From positions 1 through 64,000 of the forward strand of contig CAZKBK010000012.1 of NCBI GenBank assembly GCA_964551035.1: a stretch of DNA of 64,000 bases. Reading direction: 5' to 3'. Both the position numbers and the translations under genes were made by a program. Under the pieces are notes generated by a model. It worked only from the letters and a program-made list of their open reading frames with translations. It was not told the DNA's origin and searched no databases. Positions 1-7,047 of the stretch are shown here, piece after piece (position 1 is the first letter of the stretch; every line of letters begins with the position of its first letter). Source of the stretch: Chryseosolibacter sp964551035 (GTDB taxonomy: Bacteria > Bacteroidota > Bacteroidia > Cytophagales > Cyclobacteriaceae).

Positions 1-74
1 CGTTAGTTTGTCCAACCGACTAGAATGTCAATGGGTCAAAAGACTTAGTAGGAAAATCTCATCAAAATAGAACT

Positions 75-208
75 ACGCACAACGTCTGGCTATAACCAGT
101 GGCGGGAATTCGAAGCGCGTCATTGTCCCGCGTGACCAAACGTAATTTGAAAACCAAGCTACAAATTTAAACGTATCCCCGCCATTGGTTATAGCTTTTG
201 TTGTGCGC
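75..208 (-). repeat. attC-like imperfect palindrome at the end of a cassette-like gene pair
   Basis: The arms 75-106 and 177-208 are near-perfect inverted copies, with the outer boxes GCACAAC and GTTGTGC and the inner box GGCTATAACCA followed by GTGGCGGG. About 70 bases separate them. The two-box arm structure and the position directly after the stop codon of a minus-strand gene are what an integron attC site would show. The outer boxes differ from the RYYYAAC/GTTRRRY consensus at one paired position. A second palindrome of similar design lies at 1241-1342 on the other side of the gene pair. Confidence 0.55.
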
Positions 209-229
209 TGCCCATTTTCACCCCAATTT

Positions 230-940
230 TCATTGATTAAACTTGATCTCCTCAAGAATTGAATTGTAGGTATTATCTATGTCGTTGCGCCACAGAAAAT
301 TTGGATGATAAGTCCTAAATGCAAATTCCACGTCTGTTAATTTTACTCTTGATAACCATCTTTCAGAGAAGCCCGAAATAGTCCCATACTCCAAAGTCCC
401 AAAGTTGTCAGTGATGACACTATCATAATTTGGTCCAGTAAAGAAAATTACAACATTGGGGCTAATGATTTTTAATTCTTGCGGAATAACATGAAAATGA
501 GTTCTTTCAGTTTCGTAAATGTAATCCGGTGGGAAACCCTTCTCTGCTAACTTCCCAATTTTTACAATATTGTTCCAAACCAATTCAACTTTTTTCCCTG
601 GAAACTTTTCCTTTAGTTTTGTCATGAATCTCCTAACTCCATTCCAAAATTGTCCACCGTAACTCCAACACTCACCTTGACTAAAAAATGAATTATAGCA
701 ATTCAATGTCGGTTTAATATCTGTATTGAATTCGCCAAACCAACTATTTGTCTCTTGTCCATAAATCATAACTCTTATGTCCGCAGAAGCGAAGTCTTGT
801 TCATTAGAAAAATGAATCAATAAAGGATTTGTCGGCTTTGCTTCAAATTCTTCGCTTTGTGCTATCGGTTTCATAGCTACACAAAGTTGATTCCAGTTTG
901 CTTCATATAATTCCAATAGTGGCTTATTCATGATGGTCAT
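230..940 (-). CDS. UDG-superfamily-like hypothetical protein
   Basis: This 236-residue soluble protein has no signal peptide or membrane segment. An early strand followed by the loop VMIYGQETNSW (about residues 57-67), a later VVIFFTGPNYD strand and a C-terminal RTYHPNFL resemble the three conserved motifs of the uracil-DNA glycosylase superfamily (GQ-P loop, central strand, HPS-like loop). This is a pattern judgement from reading and the substrate is unknown. The start codon follows immediately after the stop of the upstream zinc-ribbon gene at 941-1171, so both are probably translated from one message; an alternative start is the internal ATG three codons later. Its base composition is more AT-rich than the rest of the window, and it is framed by attC-like palindromes, so it is probably acquired. 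Confidence 0.6.
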   Translation of the reverse strand: MTIMNKPLLELYEANWNQLCVAMKPIAQSEEFEAKPTNPLLIHFSNEQDFASADIRVMIYGQETNSWFGEFNTDIKPTLNCYNSFFSQGECWSYGGQFWNGVRRFMTKLKEKFPGKKVELVWNNIVKIGKLAEKGFPPDYIYETERTHFHVIPQELKIISPNVVIFFTGPNYDSVITDNFGTLEYGTISGFSERWLSRVKLTDVEFAFRTYHPNFLWRNDIDNTYNSILEEIKFNQ

Positions 941-1171
941 TTACAATTTTGTCCACGAGTGAAAGGTCGATGCGCTACAACCTGAGTTTGAAGGAGTATT
1001 CTTTGTTTGAACTGTCGTCCCACATTTTCTGCATTGGTAATTTGTTTCTCCTATTTCTCCCAATTTTGTCCAACTATGAAATGTCTTTGATGGACAACCT
1101 GAATTACTTGGCGTGCTGTCTTTCTTTATTGCTGTCCCGCAGTTTTTGCATTGATACCATGATAGTCCCAT
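941..1171 (-). CDS. Tandem zinc-ribbon small protein
   Basis: The 76-residue product consists of two almost identical 31-residue units about 40 residues apart. Each has the form YQC-x2-C, then TPSNSGC, then TFHSWTKL. The CxxC pair plus the later Cys and His suggest one zinc site per unit. Known zinc ribbons of this sort act as small DNA-, RNA- or protein-binding modules, but I do not recognise this family. Its TAA stop abuts the ATG of the UDG-like gene at 230-940 with no spacer, so the two are very likely co-translated and may work together. The internal duplication looks recent, because the repeats agree at most positions. Confidence 0.7.
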   Translation of the reverse strand: MGLSWYQCKNCGTAIKKDSTPSNSGCPSKTFHSWTKLGEIGETNYQCRKCGTTVQTKNTPSNSGCSASTFHSWTKL

Positions 1172-1240
1172 ATTGATTCGTTTTTTAGTGGTCTTATTAA
1201 TTCGTCTCCGTCAACGAAGCTCGGTCTTTTTAAAATGGGT

Positions 1241-1342
1241 TGCGCACAACATTTGGCTATATGCACCCCGTGCATATATCTACCATTTGGTTTTAGTTGC
1301 AGGGTGCATATATCTGCACAAATCTGCTGTCATTGTGCACCG
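1241..1342 (-). repeat. Second attC-like palindrome
   Basis: The outer arms GCGCACAAC (1242-1250) and ATTGTGCAC (1332-1340) are inverted. The inner arms TATATGCACCC (1258-1268) and GGGTGCATATA (1302-1312) form a perfect 11-base inverted repeat. The order of boxes is the same as in the palindrome at 75-208, and the element sits upstream of the zinc-ribbon gene. The segment between the two palindromes therefore has the shape of one two-gene cassette. Confidence 0.5.
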
Positions 1343-1713
1343 TGGCCCAACCAAATTTGAGGTTATCCTGGGCATAAACAGATTCTGTCAAATCCTTGCA
1401 TTCCAGCTGGGTGTTGATTCCCTCTGGTTCTGCCGGGTTGGGCCCAACCGTGCATGAATGTAACGACTGTCTGTACGGTTATCAAGCAAACGCGTGGGAA
1501 ACCTCTCCGGAATGGGTGGTGGGATGGAGCAGCCGCTGTTTTGCCTGACCGGAACCCGTAGCTGTGTAACGGCACTCAGTTTGCGCAGGAGTTCCCACCG
1601 CGTTAAGGATGGGAGGGGTTTAGCCGCGAGGTACGAGCGGCCGGAGCGAAGCGCAGCCCCGGACAGCCTGGGCCGAAGGCAACGCCAAAAAGAACTGACA
1701 GGATTAATTGAAA
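1343..1713. other. Non-coding stretch in the accessory patch
   Basis: I see no credible gene here. The stretch contains a short GGTTGGGCCCAACC palindrome near 1437-1450. At 1606-1695 there is a G+C-rich run with AGCGAAGCGCAGC-type words, which looks like a dispersed intergenic repeat of this phylum. All reading frames are short and lack recognisable protein character. Confidence 0.5.
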
Positions 1714-1979
1714 TCAATCTACCTTCTTTGTTCGCACATGAAAATTCGGATCAAACTCCGGGTTCGTGTCACCCCCAACCTTCGTCGTCTGCCATTTCGT
1801 GGTTGGATCGATAAACACCCATTCTCCTTTGTCATTCCTGATCTTCATCGGCATGTCGAAACTGCGTCAGCTTCCTTTCTTATCGCTGTCGGTTTGTACC
1901 ATGTCCCAATGGCTGCGCTGATTGTCCCGACTAGTTTTGAAATTGGTTTGCCGCCAAGATTTATTTCAATTAGTCCCAT
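1714..1979 (-). pseudogene. Broken small ORF pair, first half DUF2806-like
   Basis: A minus-strand reading frame starts at 1979 and gives 44 residues beginning MGLIEINLGGKPISKL, with AIGTWYKPTAIRKEADA following. This resembles the start of the DUF2806 family as I remember it. It stops at 1845. A second frame (1714-1854) overlaps it by 10 bases and gives 46 residues with RNDKGEWVFIDPTTKWQ, ending before the attC-like element. Either this is a frameshifted or fused remnant of a longer gene, or it is two tiny overlapping genes. The position between attC-like sequences suggests a decayed cassette. Confidence 0.4.
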
Positions 1980-1996
1980 AGTCAAGAAAAATGATT

Positions 1997-2028
1997 ACCG
2001 CCAACGTGAGTGCCTAAGCAGTGGCGGG
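1997..2028 (-). repeat. Solo half of an attC-like palindrome
   Basis: This segment contains GCCAACGTGAG, then CCTAAGCAGTGGCGGG. It matches the left arm of the palindrome at 75-106 in layout (CAACGT, then a 10-base box, then CAGTGGCGGG). I could not find its inverted partner within the next 130 bases, so it looks like a truncated site at the right edge of the cassette-like patch. Confidence 0.4.
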
Positions 2029-2163
2029 TTTAGGAGGGCCTGAAAATGTAGCGCAGCGAAATGTTAAGGCTGACCTGCGTCGAACTTGCTGGCCAGTAGC
2101 AATAGCAGGTTACCAGAATAACACCCAAAACCAGGACAAAGACTTTTTTCTCATGCGTAGCGG

Positions 2164-2775
2164 TTATGATGCAAGCAAAAGCCTGGCGGTGCACCAAAGG
2201 AGATAGCCCATTCCGTAGGTTGAAATCACAATCTTCATTGACGTCAGAAAGCCATTTCGCAAATAGACATTCAGGCCCATTGTCATCAAAACGATAAAAA
2301 TAAGTCTCGAAACGTTTAACTCGTACAGAATATTATTCAAACCCTCCCAGCTTGCAGAAAAATCAAACAAGCCCGCCAAAGAGATCACTCTATTAAAGTG
2401 AACATAGTCATCGTACGAATAATCGGGATTAAGAATCAGGAACCACAGTGCCTTGGCTATGTCCGTAAGCAAAAAGGCAAAAAGAGATATCAGCACGATC
2501 TTTATTGTACTTGAGAATTCCAACGCAACATTCCATATAAATAGCCCTGCTTGAATAGTCGCGGCAATGATGACTAGTTGGAAAATCGTAATGACTATGT
2601 TTAAAAAATAATTGTAAAGAAGAAATCCCCGGAAAATAAACTCCGACTGATTCGGATTTACCGGGATATAAATTTTCGCGAAGAGCAGATACGACGAAAT
2701 AAAGAAAACAAGGGCAAATAACACCAAAATGCGAACGAAGCGGGCTCTATAAAAAAGGTCAATGATCTTTTGCAT
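2164..2775 (-). CDS. Polytopic membrane protein of unknown function
   Basis: The 203-residue product is strongly hydrophobic, with about five predicted membrane spans (around residues 11-34, 52-75, 85-115, 155-168 and 180-200). An NPDYSYDDYVHF loop lies on one side of the membrane. I do not recognise the family; size and layout are loosely like Yip1-type membrane proteins. Its start overlaps the end of the upstream CarboxypepD_reg-like gene by 17 bases, so it is the second gene of a two-gene operon and is probably an inner-membrane partner of that exported protein. Confidence 0.75.
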   Translation of the reverse strand: MQKIIDLFYRARFVRILVLFALVFFISSYLLFAKIYIPVNPNQSEFIFRGFLLYNYFLNIVITIFQLVIIAATIQAGLFIWNVALEFSSTIKIVLISLFAFLLTDIAKALWFLILNPDYSYDDYVHFNRVISLAGLFDFSASWEGLNNILYELNVSRLIFIVLMTMGLNVYLRNGFLTSMKIVISTYGMGYLLWCTARLLLAS

Positions 2776-3979
2776 TCTGTTTAAACTGGTCTTCGATGCT
2801 CTTTAAACGCTCCAGATCCCTTTTGGCGCGGACAGAAAGAGGAGTCAGCTTCAGGATATTATAGTTCTCCCAAAACAATTGGTTGTACGGATAGTCTCTT
2901 TCCTGGATAAGGTCATCTCTCCTCGAAGCAAATGCTTTCTTAATCTTATATGCTCTATTGTTGTTCTCAATTATGTTCGTAATGACCAGTGATGCATTTG
3001 AATACTGCCACACCCCGAAACTTGTAAACCTTGGTTTACTTTGCGAAATAAACTTCGGGTAGTATTTATCACCAACCTTTTGAAAACGAATGAGCGATTG
3101 AGGATTGACAACACCATTTACAATTCCGAATTGTTCAAACGATATAATGGCATAATCAGAAAGGTTCACGTGAATTATCCCATTTTTTCTGATATTCCCC
3201 CGGTACTTTGCCGGGGTATCAAAGAATATTTGAACTACCGTATCGCCTTCTTCAACGAAGTACTCACCAATTGAAAAATCCCAATCTCCCAACAGGTAGT
3301 CACGTCTCAAATAACGTAAATCAAAGACCCGGTAAAACTCGTTAACGGCCACATCAAATTTTTCAGCGAGCCATTTTCCGGCTCGGACAGCAATGGCAGA
3401 ATTTTCACCCTGATCATCGCTCTTCCTTAATTGTTCTACTTTAATTCGCGCCCTTCTTGGCGGCTTTCTATATGTGTAATCCTGAATAGTCAAAGCCGCT
3501 TCAAGGAGATAAACATAAGCGGAATCTTTTGTATCAAGTTGCCTATAAAAGGCCTCCAGGAAATGAATCCTGGTTGGGTAATTTCTTCTAACGTTGTCTA
3601 CCGATTTTTGAATGATACTGCCAGCCAGATCACCATTGGCAGTAACTACGATCTCTTTTAGCGTCACAATTTCCGGATCCAGGTAAATGACAAGGGGGCT
3701 CGCTCTTTCGCTCAGAGGAAAGTAATACGGCTTATGGCCCAAATACGATATGGTGAGCGTGTCGGATGACAAGCTATCAGCGTAGCTAAAAGAAAATTCT
3801 CCCTGTTCATTGGCGATCGTTCCAATTCCTCGGTTATTCTTAAGATAGACATTTGCAAATGCAGCAAAGGAACTGTCGGGAAGCAGCAATACCCGAAACT
3901 CCAGCCTGGTTCGACTGCCCTGCGCAAGACAACCAATCATGAAACAAGTCAGTATAAAAGAAAGGAGAGTCCGCGCCAA
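2759..3979 (-). CDS. CarboxypepD_reg-like exported protein
   Basis: The product has a signal peptide ending in CLAQG. It is followed by a CarboxypepD_reg-like beta-sandwich (ANVYLKNNRGIGTIANEQGE through TISYLGH to TLKEIVV) and a 280-residue C-terminal region of the type found in Bacteroidota envelope proteins. The open frame reaches upstream to an ATG at 4105, but that extension places an odd hydrophobic stretch before the signal peptide. I prefer the TTG at 3977-3979, which begins the signal sequence LARTLLSF. An ATG inside the signal peptide is too short to serve. The domain is known from outer-membrane and TonB-dependent receptor proteins; the exact role here is unknown. It overlaps the membrane-protein gene downstream. 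Confidence 0.75.
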   Translation of the reverse strand: MARTLLSFILTCFMIGCLAQGSRTRLEFRVLLLPDSSFAAFANVYLKNNRGIGTIANEQGEFSFSYADSLSSDTLTISYLGHKPYYFPLSERASPLVIYLDPEIVTLKEIVVTANGDLAGSIIQKSVDNVRRNYPTRIHFLEAFYRQLDTKDSAYVYLLEAALTIQDYTYRKPPRRARIKVEQLRKSDDQGENSAIAVRAGKWLAEKFDVAVNEFYRVFDLRYLRRDYLLGDWDFSIGEYFVEEGDTVVQIFFDTPAKYRGNIRKNGIIHVNLSDYAIISFEQFGIVNGVVNPQSLIRFQKVGDKYYPKFISQSKPRFTSFGVWQYSNASLVITNIIENNNRAYKIKKAFASRRDDLIQERDYPYNQLFWENYNILKLTPLSVRAKRDLERLKSIEDQFKQNAKDH

Positions 3980-4061
3980 ATCTTGTTGTTTTTTAAAGAG
4001 AGGGAAGCTATAAACTTCGCTCAATAATAACAATAGTACAGGCTCTGCTGAGAGTAGTTGA

Positions 4062-4262
4062 AAAATTCCTGACCCTGATACTGGTCGCAATTGGCATAAT
4101 TCCAACCCTAGTTCAGGCCCCGGTTTCCGCCAGGTGATCGTTCTGGTCGTGCCGGGATTGCTGTCGATCTGCGTACACTTCTGGTACAGGTATAAAACAA
4201 AGGGCTGGACCCGGAGCTATGGAAAGTGGAAAGATCATAAGAAGCAGGGTACTGAACGATAG
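4062..4262 (+). pseudogene. Possible C-terminal remnant of a membrane protein gene
   Basis: This plus-strand frame has no start codon and opens just after a TGA at 4059-4061. From about 4131 it reads RQVIVLVVPGLLSICVHFWY followed by RYKTKGWTRSYGKWKDHKK and a TAG stop. One membrane span followed by a basic tail looks like genuine protein sequence. It may be the 3' stump of a deleted gene, and it overlaps the unlikely 5' extension of the minus-strand gene that ends at 2759. The evidence is only the amino-acid character. Confidence 0.3.
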
Positions 4263-4779
4263 GCGATCAAATCCGTCCTATACAATGTCGAAATCGATCC
4301 GAAGATTTTTGATCCCTGCCTTTGCCGGCAGGCAGGCGCCCATTCCCCCATGATTTCACGCACCCGGAGTTCCCTTACACACGGAGATCAACTAGCTACA
4401 CACGATTAAAGCCAGGTATCTTTCCAACGCGCCATGCCGGATCGGCCCCGCCCAACGACTGTTGACGGACGCGACCTCATCGAATGGATGACCCGGAGCG
4501 CCGGATAAAGCGGGGATGAAGGTACACCCGCGTGATGCGCTGCACCACCGCGCCCGCTCTTGAAAGCCGAAAGCGGAGACGACGCTCCCTGTTTCGTCCA
4601 AAACACCCCCCACCGGGGCATTTGCGACAGTATACTAAGCCTTTACTAAGCAAATACCCAGTAAATACCAAGCGAACACTAAGCCTCCCCTCCGGGCTTC
4701 CTCCAAGTTCCCCCTAGGTTTCCCTCAAGTCTTCTCCGGGCGTGGGTAAGGCCATGTGGCCAAGTTAATGCGGCCAAAA
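4263..4779. other. Long non-coding stretch
   Basis: I find no credible gene. A G+C-rich hairpin, CTGCCTTTGCCGGCAGGCAG (4316-4335), is the clearest structure. Between 4630 and 4690 the word ACTAAGC or a close variant recurs several times. The stretch may be degraded coding sequence. Confidence 0.4.
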
Positions 4780-5439
4780 TCAACCCTCCTTCAACGTAAA
4801 CTTCGTCGCGGCCTCTATCCTGAAATCCCCAAGATCCAGCGTGACGACATGTTCGCCAGGCTCCAGACCTGAAGGGATAACGCAGGTCAATTGGTACGGC
4901 CCGGCTGTAACGCACTCGGCCCGCTCGCCTCCAATCCTTACCACGTTATTTTCCGGCAGCCCGCTAAATCCAAAACCGTCAACGATGAGGACCTCGCCCT
5001 TAACACCTTCTGCGGGAGAGATGCCGGTAATAGCGGGCGCCGCGCAGCCAAGGCTTTCAAACGCCACTACCTGACCGTAGACAATTACGTCGCCTTCTTT
5101 TGGCGTGGCATATGCCCTGACGTAATAGATGCGGTCTTTTCTGAGATTGCGGTCGGCCAGCGCCGCGAAACTGCCTTTGTCCGGTCTTTCGCCCAGTGAA
5201 ACAAACTCCGAATTGCCCATTGTGGGACCGTCATGAAGGTCGTAGACGAATCCATGGTCTTCAATACCGGAAAATCCCGCATCGAGAATTTCTGCATGCA
5301 GGGTAGCGCCGTTCGGGCTGACACCGGTGACCGCGTGTGTGTCGAGCACAGGATATGCGCGCGTGGCGACCTGGTCTTCGTTGCAGGTAATCAGCAGCAT
5401 TGCGCCGCTGACAATAGGGATGTATTTCAGGGTCTTCAT
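4780..5439 (-). CDS. IPT/TIG-domain lipoprotein
   Basis: The 219-residue product starts with a lipoprotein signal peptide (lipobox LLITC, Cys at residue 19), so it should be lipidated and envelope-anchored. Residues about 30-130 form a beta-rich domain of the kind found in Bacteroidota surface lipoproteins (TGVSPNGATLHAEI, GFVYDL, YYVRAYA). Residues about 137-215 are an IPT/TIG immunoglobulin-like fold (PAITGISPAEGVKGEVLIVDG, then NNVVRIGG). Such proteins bind glycans or act as adhesins, but nothing here fixes a ligand. It is a single gene, divergent from the beta-barrel protein at 5748. Confidence 0.8.
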   Translation of the reverse strand: MKTLKYIPIVSGAMLLITCNEDQVATRAYPVLDTHAVTGVSPNGATLHAEILDAGFSGIEDHGFVYDLHDGPTMGNSEFVSLGERPDKGSFAALADRNLRKDRIYYVRAYATPKEGDVIVYGQVVAFESLGCAAPAITGISPAEGVKGEVLIVDGFGFSGLPENNVVRIGGERAECVTAGPYQLTCVIPSGLEPGEHVVTLDLGDFRIEAATKFTLKEG

Positions 5440-5458
5440 TTTGTCATTGAAAGTTAAA

Positions 5459-5493
5459 ATTCATTGCTGTCCGGTAAAATTAGAATTTTACAT
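5459..5493 (+). repeat. Solo copy of the terminal repeat of the MITE-like element
   Basis: The word CATTGCTGTCCGG, then TAAAATTAGAATTTTACA, closely matches 13953-13985 (CATTGTTGTCCGG, then AAAATTAGGATTTACA), the left end of the element at 13944-14444. Two copies 8.5 kb apart show that this is a dispersed repeat, probably an insertion-sequence or MITE end. Confidence 0.5.
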
Positions 5494-5722
5494 ATAAACC
5501 TGTAGGGACGGGGCCCCGCGGCCCTGGAGCGGGCTATGGAATGCGCGTGTTGATGGCAAGATGAACGATGACAAATATAGTTGACACGTCACGCGAGACT
5601 TTCCCGCGGACAACAATGATTAAAATTAAAAAATTTAAGCAAAGTACAACGCATAACCATCAGATCCTGACTTGGCAATGGATGTCCATTCGCCACCGGC
5701 TACGAAGTCTGTCCGAAAATTC

Positions 5723-5730
5723 TATCTTTG
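5723..5730 (+). promoter_or_regulatory. Bacteroidota -7 element TATCTTTG
   Basis: An exact TAnnTTTG match lies 17 bases before the ATG at 5748. Transcription would begin only about 10 bases before that ATG. This supports 5748 as the true start and argues against the longer open frame. I could not pick a clear -33 TTG. Confidence 0.5.
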
Positions 5731-5747
5731 TAATCACGCCAAAAAAA

Positions 5748-6917
5748 ATGACCAAGCCCGCCAGAATCGTCCTTTGCATTTTTTTTCTAACCACGGTCAT
5801 TTCCCTTAAAGGGCAAACGAATTTTATAAAGGGTTACTATATCACCCACACCCACGATACGATCCGGGGCTTCATTGAGTACAGGCGGGATGAACGTAAC
5901 AAACGGACATGTGCATTCAAACAGTACCCCGATACTGAGCCAATACGATTTTCACCGGCGGCGATTCTTGGATACAACATCGATGGCAGGATCGACTATG
6001 AGGCCCATTCCGTGTCTGATGCGAAGGGTGAAACATTAAAGGGGTTTTTCAAGGTTATCTTCCGGGGGAAAATTTCGTTGCTGGCATACGGCCGAAGATA
6101 CTTCGTTAAGGAGCCTGATGGTGAGATGACGGAGATCACAAGCGGCGTTAAGACTGTGGATGGACGAAAAGTCGCTGACCGGAGCGGTATGGGAGAGCTG
6201 AAAGCGCTGATGCAGGAGTGTGGTCAGATTGACGCATTTCTCAAAGAGGAATACGGTCGCCGGCCGGATTTCGAGGAATTGTTCAGGAAGTATTATGCGT
6301 GCGCGGGCGAACCGTTCGTAGCCGCCAAAGAAGTGACGATCAAACCGGTGACGGAGGTCGGCGTGCTTGCGTCACCTGCCTTCGCAAGACTCAGTTTCAA
6401 ACTATCCGGAACGCGAAGGGCCCTCAATGGTGACGTGCTGTTCACCGGTGGCGTATTTGCGTCCCGGTTTATACCAAGGGTTGATGAGAATCTCCGCATC
6501 AATTTCGAGGCAACTTACACCCGGTACACAGACTACGGTTTCTTTTCCGCCGATGGCAATAACAATGATCTCTTTGCAGATGTGTCTTATGTGAGGACAC
6601 CCATCGTGGTCTCGTACAGCAAGGGCAAGGCGATCTTTGAGTTCGGATTTCTGGGTCAGGTGATACTTAAGCAGGATAACACGTGGCGCCTGGAAAGCCT
6701 TGAGCACTCAGACGTCTTCACCCGTAGTGAGAACCTCTCTAACATCAGGCGGCTAAGCACCGGCACCGTTATCGGCGTCGGCCTGAAGCGCCACCTTGGA
6801 GGATGGGTGATCCAACCTTCAATAAGGTATTCACAGCTCATACAGGGGGGCCAGCATCCTTCCCGCCCCTTTTTCCAAAGCGTCGCGCTTAGCGTCGGCA
6901 TTGGACCGCGAGGATAG
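5748..6917 (+). CDS. Bacteroidota outer-membrane beta-barrel family protein
   Basis: The start at 5748 gives a signal peptide (MTKPARIVLCIFFLTTVISL, cleaved after KGQ). The frame stays open upstream to 5568, but that part has no protein character and holds the promoter. The N-terminal half (about residues 20-200) has the layout of a widespread Bacteroidota family: KGYYITHTHDTIRGFIEYR, then ILGYNIDGRIDYE, then FFKVIFRGKISLLAYGRRYFV. The C-terminal half (about 215-390) has alternating aromatic/polar strands ending in a strand-like SVALSVGIG, typical of an outer-membrane barrel. The role is unknown. Confidence 0.75.
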   Translation: MTKPARIVLCIFFLTTVISLKGQTNFIKGYYITHTHDTIRGFIEYRRDERNKRTCAFKQYPDTEPIRFSPAAILGYNIDGRIDYEAHSVSDAKGETLKGFFKVIFRGKISLLAYGRRYFVKEPDGEMTEITSGVKTVDGRKVADRSGMGELKALMQECGQIDAFLKEEYGRRPDFEELFRKYYACAGEPFVAAKEVTIKPVTEVGVLASPAFARLSFKLSGTRRALNGDVLFTGGVFASRFIPRVDENLRINFEATYTRYTDYGFFSADGNNNDLFADVSYVRTPIVVSYSKGKAIFEFGFLGQVILKQDNTWRLESLEHSDVFTRSENLSNIRRLSTGTVIGVGLKRHLGGWVIQPSIRYSQLIQGGQHPSRPFFQSVALSVGIGPRG

Positions 6918-7047
6918 CACGTTCCGGGTAGTTTCAATGATTACACCGTCGGAGAGAATCAAAGATGAAACGGAAAATGCGGAACAGTGATGAGAATGAA
7001 CGATCGGGATCGACTTTGAAAATCCGACCTTCCGGCCGCCCAAAACC

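Noticed and set aside
1388..1717. Minus-strand open frame in the accessory patch
   Set aside because: It has no protein character and overlaps a G+C-rich repeat-like run.
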